DNA from: Scleromitrula shiraiana | Lineage: Eukaryota; Ascomycota; Leotiomycetes; Helotiales; Sclerotiniaceae | NCBI GenBank assembly: GCA_028455995.1 | Contig: JABELC010000007.1 | Location: forward strand, 1,178,001 to 1,242,000 | Direction of reading: 5' to 3' | DNA length: 64,000 nucleotides | In this document: positions 21,129 to 31,296 of the stretch, in pieces | Position numbering within the stretch: the first letter of the stretch is position 1 | Layout of the letters: every line of letters begins with the position of its first letter | Translations under genes and position numbers: made by a program | The notes under the pieces: generated by a model | Told to the model about the DNA's origin: nothing | The model's input: only the letters and a program-made list of their open reading frames with translations | Database searches by the model: none

Positions 21129-24050
21129 CGTTTTTGGCCTCCAAATTCTTCGAAAGAAACGGTTTTTTAGGTTGTTAAGGTTTGAGGTCTGACGTAGTTT
21201 GGTTTTCAAAGATATTAAATTTCGAATAGGATCACTCTCGAGCGAAAGAACAGTCGTCCTCCTGAGAAAGGTAGAGTATTCCACCGATTATGGAAGCCCA
21301 CAACTAACAAGTTGCATATGCATTTTGTAGAGAAGTTGTGGTTGAAACCTTTCGAAGATATATTAGGGTTCGAAGAAAGGTCGTAATAATGTAATAAGAC
21401 TTTAATCATTAGGGTATTGAAAAGTGTGTGTGAGCCAAAGGAGATAGCTTCATGTCTAAAAGTTGTCCGGTCCAAAGTTTTGTGAGTCTGGGGTTACTAT
21501 ATTCCAAGAAATAATAAATTATGACCGAATATCCGTACACTTGCCCAGTACTACTAATAAATAAATATTGTACTATGTACTGAAAGAGCATCAAATAATT
21601 CCAATAGCGCCAAAAATAAAAAGTAAAATTATACACCAAGGCAATTTCAGGTAAAGCCTACCCAGGTGAGGGGGTAGATTTGATTTAAAATTTAAGAGGT
21701 TTCCAAGTTCACTAGAAGGGAATATTTCTTCCTAAGGGCAAAGATTTCCAAAGTTAATCTATAGCTGGGAGGAATTTGCCATTGCCATTGCCATTGCCAA
21801 CCTTGAAATTTTGTCACCCCATATTTTCATCGGTATTATTCCCCCCCCCATGGCTCTTACTCCAAAAATCCCACTCATTTATTACTCGTATGCCTCCAGG
21901 ACTTTTCATTCATTCATTATTCATGCATCATATGTGCATCAAAATGCATCTATCCACTTTTACTCACCTTACTTTCACTTCACCCCATAATATAAGGTAC
22001 CTACTAGTAGGTATTGTACATCGTACGTGTACCTAGGTAGCATGTTTTCATAGTGATGTAAACCATTAAAATGACAAAGAAAACTTTGAAAGTACCCCTA
22101 AAAAGTGATTCACAAAGCAAATGACCCATTCCGATTAGAAGTAAAAATAAAACAGCCAAACAGATTCACGAATTCATCATCTGACTTGATACTATAGTAC
22201 TTGACGTGTCTGTTGTGGATTTTTGTATGCAAAAACTATCAATTCAACTGTTGTTACAGTGAGCTATAATTTATATTTAAACAGATTTTAAAAAGTTGTA
22301 TTTTGATATGATGAATTTATATTATACTTTTTTATATTAATTATAATGCTTTTGATATATAGTTTTATATGTTTAATTAGTAATAATTACTAGTGAATTA
22401 AAAAATAATTTATTATTTTATATTAATATAATAAAATTAATGTCAATAAACTAGAAAAGAAATTAATTTATATAAAATTATAAACTTGAAACTTCAAGTT
22501 GAAGATTTTAATTCAAATAAAAATATATTTTAATATACTAATAGTATTATATAATAAAATAAATTATATAATAAAAATTATATATTGATTAAAAAAAATA
22601 TTTTATGATATAATTTATATAATTCAAGTTATAGTACTAGTATTTAAAAATTATATTTTAAGAAACTTTTGAATGATTAACTTGAATTTATATAGTATAA
22701 AATATAACATTTAATTATTATTATTGAATTTTGCTTAAAAAATATAAAATTTTTAATTATTAACTTAATTTCCAGTCAATAGTACTTGAAGTTAACAAAA
22801 AGTTAAAATTTATATTAAAATATATATTTGAATAATTTATATACTAATATCTAAAATGAAAAAAATAAATCATAAAAGAATAAAGATTGATTGATTAAAC
22901 TAATAAATATTCTATATTTTATTAAATAAAAAGAAAATAACTTGAACTTTATTAATAAAAATAAATATTCAACATGAAGTTACTACTAGTAGTAGTAGTA
23001 CTTTATATTTTAAATAAAAGATATTATAAATTAGTAAATTATAAACTTTATATATTATTAAAATTATCAAATTATAATTATTGATTGATTTTTAATTAAA
23101 TTTAGAAGAATAATGTTGCGATAATAAATTAGAGTGATTCTAAACTCACTTAAATATAAGTTGTTTAGTACTGTACTAGTAGTAACTTGTACGCATTAAT
23201 CTGCACTATTCATTCTGTACATAGAAAATTACACAAAGGAAAAGCTGTTCAGAGAGAGGAAAAGTATATATAATATTAAGAAGTATAACAAGAGCAGATA
23301 TTCTTACTATTTGTAGATACCTTGAATATTACATGCATATTTTATTCTATTTCTTTTACTTCACATTAGATGCAGGTACTTCTGTTTTTGTAAATAAATG
23401 CCGTGTTTTACCAGTACATCCATCCATCCATCTCATTTATGGGTGAAGTTAATTGCATATAAAACATCCTTTACTGGCAGATATCCGAAGTTCATCAGAT
23501 CTATCTATCGGAAATCTGATTCACTTCAAGATCCCCCTTATTTTCTAGAAGGGAATTGAGCAATGAAATCATTGAAATAAGTACTACGTATATAGAAAGG
23601 GTACTTTTACTATATTGATGATATCATTTGGTCTTGGTGAAACAATATTGGACAATTAAAACATGAGATTATTCAACTATCGAAATATACATCTCAAGAC
23701 TATACACGGTGAATAATTTTGTACGCCCTCCCTCTGGTGTTAACATCAATATGCCTACATAGTACCTATTGGCAAAACCTAATCTCCATATTACCGATCC
23801 AATATCAAACAAGAGCCACAAACCTCCAGTTAGCAATATCAGTACGAAGTATTTACTGAACAAACCAATTGGAAGAAATTATCTAAATCGAATTACTTAC
23901 ATCATTCCCCGATCATTGAATCATTGATGGATGCCAAGAACCGTTTTTTGTTGTCTTAATTATACTACATAAAACTAACAACTATTTGGGTAACAATATC
24001 TACCAATTATAAAACTCCGCATTATTCATGTAAAACTAACCAAAAACGAC
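21129..24050. other. Long intergenic region around the second AT-rich island
   Basis: Both ends are ordinary spacer (phosphatase promoter on the left, IMA1 3' flank on the right). A short (TTGCCA)4 run lies at 21776-21798. The centre is the AT-rich island listed next. No convincing gene. Confidence 0.5.
22240..23180. other. AT-rich island B
   Basis: Almost pure A/T for about 940 bp, with no coding capacity and almost no CpG. The few G/C bases sit mainly in recurring words: CTAG/ACTAGT, AGTACT and TTCAAGTT/AACTTGAA. The edges fall abruptly back to normal composition. No clear terminal inverted repeats were found by eye. Confidence 0.75.
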
Positions 24051-26311
24051 TTAGACAGCGACTCCCCCTCTTTTCCCCTCTTGTCCATATACATAAAATA
24101 CTATAAAAAGTCCCGAAATTAGGATTAAACCTTGGAGGAATAGTCGTGTAGGGAAACGCTTTGCCTTAGCTCTAGCCGAAGCTTCTGTGTCATTCGCTAT
24201 TGAGAACCCATTGAGTAAATCTGCCAATTGATTGCCCATATCGTTTCCAGCTTCAGGGGCAAAAAACTTGGGTGGTGCGATTTCAATTTCGGGTCGATCA
24301 GCATTTTTCTGTTTGAAGGATTCACGTTGTGTCATCTGGTTGAAGAAGTTTTGCTTTTTCTCTTCTGAAGACACTGTAAGTCTTGCTTGGTTGGGTGGAT
24401 TGCGCAATCTTTGGGCGGGAGTTATGGGTGCTGAAGGAAGGTGACCATGAAATGGCGAAGGCTCATTGAATGTAGCTGTGAATTGGCCAAAAGGTTGTGC
24501 CTTGTATTGAGGGTTAAGTGCAGGATTGAGCGCACGATGCCTAGGTTTGAACTCGTGTTCTGGACGTGTTGGGGCCCAATCCATCGAGTCCACGTCAACA
24601 GGATCGCTATTTAGCCTTGCTGGAATCTCACCAGTTTGCAAATATTGTAATAAATCAGTCTGAGTCATTTCCGAGAGAGGAAGTTGTGTGGGTGGTGAAA
24701 TGTATGATCTCGGTTTGGGAATCTCATAACGGTTGTTATAATTGTTTTCTCGACCACTTTGGCGAGAAAAATGACTAGATCTGTTGACCATTTGGGAGGA
24801 TTCTAAATAAGTATCTCTAGAGTTATAGTTTTGAGAAGAAGTGTAATAATTACGAGGACTAGTATCTCGAGAATTTGGCGACTGTTGATATTGGCGTGGG
24901 TAGTTGGAGATATCTGTTGGATCAGATGAAGATGGTGGTGGAGTAGGTATTTGATGACTGGCCTGAGACGTAGATCCAGCGATTTCATCGAGAATATCGG
25001 ACATGCTTTTCCCAGTGTTTTCGGCGTTCTCTGTACTGCCAACGCCCTTAGACTTTGATTCGACACGCAAACGATCCGGAGTAGAGTTCCAAAGTGGTGT
25101 CATGTCAACGACAAGACATCGTCGTGATCCAATTGCAAGCTAATACAATCAGTCAGCTTGGTCATAGAGAGAATGAGAGGATAACTCACAAATAGAGTAA
25201 AGCAAAGAGTGAAAGCATTAGCTCCCATTGTAGCAGAGGAAGAAGGATTTGAAAGGACCTCAGCACCAACAACGGAGTAATACAGTACCCGTAATATAAC
25301 TAGAAGAGTTTGGTATGCGTACCAATCACCAAATCCCGTAATATGTCTCGTGAAACCTGTTTTCATATGCTTGAACATGGGATTCCACCAGAATGATAGA
25401 ACACTGCAACAAAGACTCCACCAAATCCATGTTTGTGAAGTGAATATTGAGAGGAAGCCGTTGATGGTATCGATGGATAAAAAGTATTTCATGTAATTAT
25501 CTTCGAGACTTTTCGCAAGATCAAAGTTCGAAGCAGCGAAAAAAGCAGTTATGTTTGTGAGTATTTGTCCTAGTATTCCAGCATACCAGAGCCTTGAGGC
25601 AATATAGCAAAGGACGTTAACAGTGGAGAAAGCTGGTGATTTCTTGGATCTATTCTCCCTAGATTTATCAAGCATTCTACCAAGCCAATCTGACTTTGCG
25701 ACCTTATCCGATTTGTCGCGCAGCTCTTGGGCTCCTGGTGCACAATCCTCGCATACTTGAGGGTATCGTCTTTCAAGATCTCGTTGAAAGGCAAATAGTC
25801 TTCGCTCGGATTCTTTGTAGTTTGGATGGTCTGGATCGACCTCGACGTGAAATTGGGCGAGGGAGGAGATTTTGAGATGTTGATTTTTCAAACATTTTGA
25901 ACAAAATCTTGAATTCGGATCCTGGAGATTGGAAGTATCGCCACGAAAAAAGGCATATTGAGGAGCAGTATCTGCTGTATCGACAGTTGCAGTTGGGGGA
26001 TCGGTGATGTCGCCATTCTAAATAGTCAGAATGTATTAGTATTGTATATCCCATATTTTCTCTCATGGTTGACTTACTTCATCTAAATAATTGGTTGCTT
26101 CGCAATTCTCACAATCCCATTGTGAGATGATCCCGTTAAATTTGATATTCGATTTCTTGTTGCAGTAGAAGCAAACAAGATACTTGCGTAGGAAGTGAGC
26201 CATGTATCCATGACATCTAGAGAAGAAAGATGATGAAGGTGATGATGTTGATTGTTTATTTTTAGTTATTTTTCTGGCAACAATTCTGCCAGAATATTCA
26301 CGCACGGCCAT
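24051..26311 (-). CDS. IMA1: Inner nuclear membrane protein Ima1
   Basis: Three exons (26311-26078, 26017-25190 and 25139-24051) give 716 aa, or 680 aa from the ATG at 26203 (MAHFLRKYLVCFYC). The shorter form looks closer to the family start. The N-terminal domain has the paired Cys motifs of the Ima1/NET5/Samp1 family (CFYC, CENC, CSKC, CEDC), proposed to bind zinc. A cluster of about four to five membrane segments follows (for example WWSLCCSVLSFWWNP and YQTLLVILRVLYYSVV). Then come about 300 residues of Ser/Pro/Asn-rich linker and a last membrane helix near the C-terminus (LFLQGLILISGLFIVFYVYG). In fission yeast Ima1 works at the inner nuclear envelope with the LINC complex in nuclear integrity. 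Confidence 0.85.
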
Positions 26312-26960
26312 CTTTAATCCTTGTTCCGACCGTACAACGTAATATGTACCGTAATCTCTATCAAAATATGGTAGAAGGCGGTGAGGTAATTTCTTGGAGA
26401 TTGATAACGAATCTCAAGAAAAAGATTCAATGTTTTTATACTTAAAGTGATGAAACTTTTTATTCAAGTAACTTCTTGTTGTTTGTTTGGACTCGTATTC
26501 TTGGAATTTTTGAAATATATCAGTGAAATCTGATTGATGAAGGATCTTCGAATTTGAGAACTGTTTAATGTACGTGAGACGTGAAGAGAGAATGTCTTTT
26601 TGTCGGAAACCCTCATCTTTATGATAATATATTATCGCGTCCTGATAGTTCGTGTTATATTTGAGTTTGAGACTGGAGCCGTTAAGGTTAAAATCTTCTA
26701 GAACATTGATGTTATCAGTGGATTTGAGTTCTCTTTAGCTTCCGGCCTACCCTTCTACCGACTTCGAGACCCCTAACCTTATAATATATGTACAATACAA
26801 AATCATGAATTGATTGCAACTCTACACTAAAAGCATTTCTTGTCAGTCACAATGAAGACTAGTAACTCTCATTCAGGAGAACATCAACTACAACCTTCAT
26901 AGACCCGACTAATAAATCAACTTGCCTGGAAGTTAGGTATAGCCTTGCACATCAAAAGAG
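26312..26960. other. Divergent promoter region, IMA1 and ALG14
   Basis: 650 bp of spacer between two divergently transcribed genes. No coding frame or notable repeat is seen. Confidence 0.5.
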
Positions 26961-27789
26961 ATGTTTGTCCTTTCAGCCTCGTCTCTCTTCTTGGCCGCAA
27001 GTTTGATTGTTGTCACTACTATCTTTGTAAGTGAGATTCCATCATTATGGATGACATTTTTAATCATTGTAACTATTGTAGCTCCGACTCCTCTACATTG
27101 TCTCTCCTCCGGTTCCACGTCCTCCACTCAAATCTCGAAATGATACCTCGCACATGCTGATAGTGCTTGGATCTGGTGGTCATACTGCGGAAATGATATC
27201 ACTAGTCCGTGACATCGATCCAAGTAAATATAAGCATCGTACCTACATTGTATCTGCTGGGGACAACTTTTCTTCTGGCAAAGCCCAAGATTGTGAGAAG
27301 CATATTCAGTCAAAGCTTAGATCTTCTGCAGGATGTACTAAGGCTGGTGATGTTGATCCACTTACGGGGGCATGGGATGTCATGGTGGTTCCACGAGCGA
27401 GAGAAATACACCAGCCTCTCTATACTGTGCCAGCGTCCTCATTCTGGTGCTTGCTAGGCTGTCTCCGAGCCCTATCCAAGCCATTGAAGGACGGTGCAGC
27501 ACACACCCGATATCCAGATGTCATCATGACAAATGGGCCGGCTACTGCTGTGATTGTAATATTGGCTAGCTTTCTATTGAAGTTCATAGGTCTGGCACCT
27601 TTGTGGAAGATGCAAACAATTTATGTAGAAAGCTGGGCAAGAGTGAAGACTCTGAGTTTAAGTGGGAAAGTCTTATTATGGCTGGGTATCTGTGATCGAT
27701 TTCTTGTTCAATGGGAAGGGCTAGCGAAGGAAATAAATGGAAATAACCGCAGAAGAAAGGTAGAGTGGGTAGGATTTCTTGTACATTAA
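26961..27789 (+). CDS. ALG14: UDP-GlcNAc transferase membrane subunit Alg14
   Basis: Two exons (26961-27026 and 27082-27789) give 257 aa. The first exon encodes a signal-anchor helix (LFLAASLIVVTTIF). The conserved glycosyltransferase part follows, with LIVLGSGGHTAEM, a Rossmann-type Gly-rich loop. Further motifs are the VVPRAREIHQP region, MTNGPATAV, and the VESWARVKTLSLSGK and LLWLGICDRFLVQWEGL blocks near the C-terminus. Alg14 anchors the catalytic partner Alg13 at the cytosolic face of the ER. Together they add the second GlcNAc to dolichol-PP-GlcNAc in N-glycan assembly. The length is near the family norm. Confidence 0.95.
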
Positions 27790-27984
27790 TTGCATATATA
27801 CTGGCATTTTTCAAAGCAGGCTATGCCAACACCAATCATTTCATTTATATACACTCCTTTATGTCTTAGGAGATACTAGCACTTAGCTTCTCTTGGCTTT
27901 TACATTCAAAGATGTGACAACCTCCACCTTGACGTGTTATACATCGTCAGCAATATTCATTGAAAGCTGACGTTCCTATACCAA

Positions 27985-28759
27985 TCATAATTCCCCGGCC
28001 TCTTGGACTTCTTCAATAGGATCATCTACAATAAGTGTATCATCCTCAGCAGTCCCAACACCGGTATATGCCCCGTCTCTCTGTAGTTTCATAGTCTCCA
28101 TTTGTACCAATGCCCATTTCTTCCAAGACTCGAAAGCCTGGTCTTCTAATTCCATTCCTACTTGCAAGGCACCCTTTCCAAAGTACGCTCCAGTAGCCAT
28201 TGCTTCCTCTTTCGCCACTCTTCGTTCGATTTCTTCCTTCCGGCGGAGAGCATAAAATTCTTTACGTGCTATATCATAAGCCATTTCGGTGGTCATATCT
28301 GGTACATTATGTATAAGCCAGAGTTGTCTCTGCACCACACTATTAAATTGTAAGCTTGGGATTCGATAGTCTGGATGCTGAGAATCACCTTTCACCATTC
28401 AGAGGCCTATTAGGCTGTTGTAATCTGCTCCAATCACATCTCTGTCCATCTCGTCCATCGTTCTCCAGTACAATTCTTGGTCTTGCCAGCTCCCATGGGT
28501 GGTCTCGAAAGAATTCCTGCCTCAGACGATCCTCCTCGTATACAATAGGTTGTGGTTTGAACATTTTGCTCGGTTTGCGTGTTCTGGACTTGACATTGCT
28601 ACTTCGGTGCTGAACGGGTTGTGTGCGAGTAAGAATCTCTGAAGGTGGTATTGATCCAATTGTGCTATACCATGGTGGTGGTTGAAGGATGCTACGAGAC
28701 TCAAGTAACTGTGAAGCCGTTTGGTAAACACGGGCTGGCTTTAAATTTAAACCCCTCAT
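27985..28759 (-). CDS. RSM25: Mitochondrial small-subunit ribosomal protein mS23 (Rsm25)
   Basis: Two exons (28759-28389 and 28339-27985) give 241 aa. It is recognised from KPARVYQTASQLLESR near the start, PPPWYSTIGSIPPSE, IVYEEDRLRQEFFRDHPWEL, RPRIVLENDG and QRCDWSRLQQP. The splice junction restores the family sequence GESVVQRQLWL, and DIARKEFYALR and EEAMATGAYFG follow. It is a component of the 37S subunit of the mitochondrial ribosome. The N-terminus, rich in Arg and Lys, is consistent with mitochondrial import. It is convergent with ALG14 and divergent from the PPR gene. Confidence 0.95.
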
Positions 28760-29063
28760 ATTTATAATGTCTGTATAAAGGTTAGCAAATAATCAAACCC
28801 CGAAGAGATTCTTACATGCAAATTTGGGTGGATTGCTGTATACACAAAATCGGCCGCAATAATCTTGTCGCAAATTGATGGGTTTAGAAGCTCGGTAACT
28901 TCCGAAAAAATCTTGGCAATAGTCTAAAGTTTTCTTTAGTAGATATGAGCAAAGTATCAATTCGAGCGGCAGCTCATTAGATTTAATGACACAGCACACC
29001 AAGCTACAGAACTCAATGAGTGTCCAAAAACGGTGAAAAGAGGCCCAACATGTCAGCCGGCTC
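28760..29063. promoter_or_regulatory. Short divergent promoter shared by RSM25 and the PPR gene
   Basis: Only 304 bp separate the two start codons, so both core promoters must lie here. I see no distinct TATA box. The sharing is inferred from position. Confidence 0.45.
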
Positions 29064-30872
29064 ATGTCCTTCTTTTGCATGTCCTCGACGAGCAATACCC
29101 TTGCCTCAAAGATAGCAGCACCTTTACAGGTTGCTCTCTCGTTTTTATATCCAGTTGATGCTCTACAATTTTCACGGATATTACTTCGAGGAAATGACTA
29201 CCCTAAGCTATCTTCACAAAAGATCTCTAACGCAGCTGGATATGAAGCATGGTTTGTTTCTTCGCTCACCAATGCCAGTCATTGCCACAAACATCGCCCA
29301 AAGCCTTTACGGCATCTTACTTTCTTTACATCTCGACGACCCGGCATCTCTACGAAACAATTACAACCACCTAAGATTAGTTCTCGATTACGAAGTTATA
29401 TGGATGATACAACACCCGAAGAAAATGGGATTTCTAATGAAGCAAATAGAACTAAGGAAGAGCTTATGGAGTTGGTGGACCAGTACGATGGAACCTCTTA
29501 TACAGACCAGCTACCTGTACTCGACCTTCCGAAATTGTATCAGCCAAGTGATGGTCCTGACTTGAAGATTCTAGAAAATCAAGAGGACGAATGGCCGCCT
29601 CCGCACCATGAGTGGCCCGCCGATGATTCGACGAAGACCCAAATAGCACATCTCAGAGATGCGTTGAAAGATATCTATAGGGACCCAGAAGATATTTATC
29701 AAATCTATCGAGATATTCCAGAGCCTCGTGCACCTTATCTATCATCGAAATTGCGGCACAAGCTCCTTCATCACCTATCTGTGGTAGAGAAAAAAGACGA
29801 ATATTCAATGCTCAGGTATTTTTCGGTCATTGATGATATGAAGTCAACGGCTATTCCTCTATCTGTGTCTGAGTGGACGAGCGCTCTGTCTTTTGCCTCC
29901 CGATACGTGTCGACAACTACAGAAGTAGAGGCTGAAGCCACTCTAAAGATGTGGAAAGACATGGAGCATTTCGCTGGCGTTAAAGGAAACCATGCAACTT
30001 TCAATGTTCTTTACGATGTGGCGTGCAAGGCTGGAAAGTTTACCCTTGCAGAAATGATCTATAAGGAGATGATAGATAGAGGGTTTGAGTTCAATCGATT
30101 TCATCACGTCAGTGTAATATATGCTTGTGGACTCAAACAAGATGGAGACGGGGCACGAGCAGCATATGTAGCACTTGTAGAGGCCGGGGAAATTGTCGAC
30201 ACGGTTGTTCTTAACGCAATGATCTCAGCTCTTATCAGATCACATGAACCGAATGCAGCAGAAAATATTTATCGGCGCATGAAGAAAATGCACCTTGAGC
30301 GTTCGGGCGCTAAATTACCACCGCGGAATTTCAAAGACATCAGGCAGCTAAAACGTTCATTGATCATGCTGGGAGAGATATCGAAAAGAGAACCAGAGAG
30401 ACGGGAAGAGCTCCAGCAAAGTTCTATCATTGCTCCAGATGTCAATACTTATAGATTGTTGATCAATCACTTTGCTGTTACAGCAGGGGAGCTGGATAAA
30501 GCGGCCGAATTTTTGAACGAAATGTCTCATTTCAACATCCCACTGCACGGCGCACTGTTCCTTTCGCTTTTCAAGGGATTTCTGATACATGGTGGCATAA
30601 GGTATACGGAATGGACTGAGCAAAAATTAGAGAATGTATGGAAAGCGTATCTGAAGGCCATCGATAGAGGCGTTGAAGATTTATATATATCAACCTGGAT
30701 GGTCACCGCTGTCCTAAAGGCTTTCGCGAAGTGCTCGGGGACACCAAGGGCAACGGCTGCGTGGGAAGAGATTAAAATGAGATGGCAACCCGACGAGAGA
30801 GAGTTGGCTGTGATTATGTCTACTCTCCGAAATGTTATTACTGGAAAAGATACAGGAACTGGATCTCGATGA
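29064..30872 (+). CDS. Pentatricopeptide-repeat (PPR) protein, probably mitochondrial
   Basis: A single exon starts at the first ATG and gives 602 aa. The first 120 residues are basic and Ser-rich, fitting a mitochondrial presequence, though no cleavage site is obvious. Several 35-residue PPR units are visible in the middle and C-terminal half. Examples are NVLYDVACKAGKFTLAEMIY followed by KEMIDRGFEFNRFHHV; VVLNAMISALIRSHEPNAAE followed by NIYRRMKKM; and TYRLLINHFAVTAGELDKAA. Fungal PPR proteins mostly bind organellar RNA and act in its processing, stability or translation. The exact orthologue and RNA target are not recognised. The divergent neighbour encodes a mitochondrial ribosomal protein. 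Confidence 0.85.
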   Translation: MSFFCMSSTSNTLASKIAAPLQVALSFLYPVDALQFSRILLRGNDYPKLSSQKISNAAGYEAWFVSSLTNASHCHKHRPKPLRHLTFFTSRRPGISTKQLQPPKISSRLRSYMDDTTPEENGISNEANRTKEELMELVDQYDGTSYTDQLPVLDLPKLYQPSDGPDLKILENQEDEWPPPHHEWPADDSTKTQIAHLRDALKDIYRDPEDIYQIYRDIPEPRAPYLSSKLRHKLLHHLSVVEKKDEYSMLRYFSVIDDMKSTAIPLSVSEWTSALSFASRYVSTTTEVEAEATLKMWKDMEHFAGVKGNHATFNVLYDVACKAGKFTLAEMIYKEMIDRGFEFNRFHHVSVIYACGLKQDGDGARAAYVALVEAGEIVDTVVLNAMISALIRSHEPNAAENIYRRMKKMHLERSGAKLPPRNFKDIRQLKRSLIMLGEISKREPERREELQQSSIIAPDVNTYRLLINHFAVTAGELDKAAEFLNEMSHFNIPLHGALFLSLFKGFLIHGGIRYTEWTEQKLENVWKAYLKAIDRGVEDLYISTWMVTAVLKAFAKCSGTPRATAAWEEIKMRWQPDERELAVIMSTLRNVITGKDTGTGSR

Positions 30873-31296
30873 GCTGTAAAGTATTTTAAACCTGTTAAAT
30901 AAAACAAGCACAAAAAAAGCTGCTTATGTAGTACGTACCATTACAACTGTACAAATATTATGGAGGTGGTCATGAGGATATGATTGATACAAAGAATCAG
31001 GAACAAGGGACATTATGAGCTTTATGTGATGCATACAAATTATACGTTGGCCCAATCATCTTATCACAGCCACATTTTAGCGGCATGGGCTCATCCGCCC
31101 TGCCTTCCCATTCCCCATAAAGTTGACGAAGCTCTCTCAGCTTTCTAAATACACAACATACACAAAACTATTTTATTGTAACAAACATTAAGAACGTGCT
31201 ACTAAGGTTTAGCATTAATAAAACCATCCTCGCGCAGTGCGTCGAGTGATACTCCAAGTACTACATCCAATTTCATTCCTTTACTTATCAATCAGA
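30873..31296. other. Intergenic between PPR and TAG1-like genes
   Basis: About 420 bp of spacer between two plus-strand genes. It should include the PPR 3' UTR and the promoter of the next gene. No other feature seen. Confidence 0.5.

Noticed and set aside
22150..23240. Terminal inverted repeats around AT island B
   Set aside because: Only a spaced CAACT..GTGAG coincidence was found between the edges, too weak to claim.
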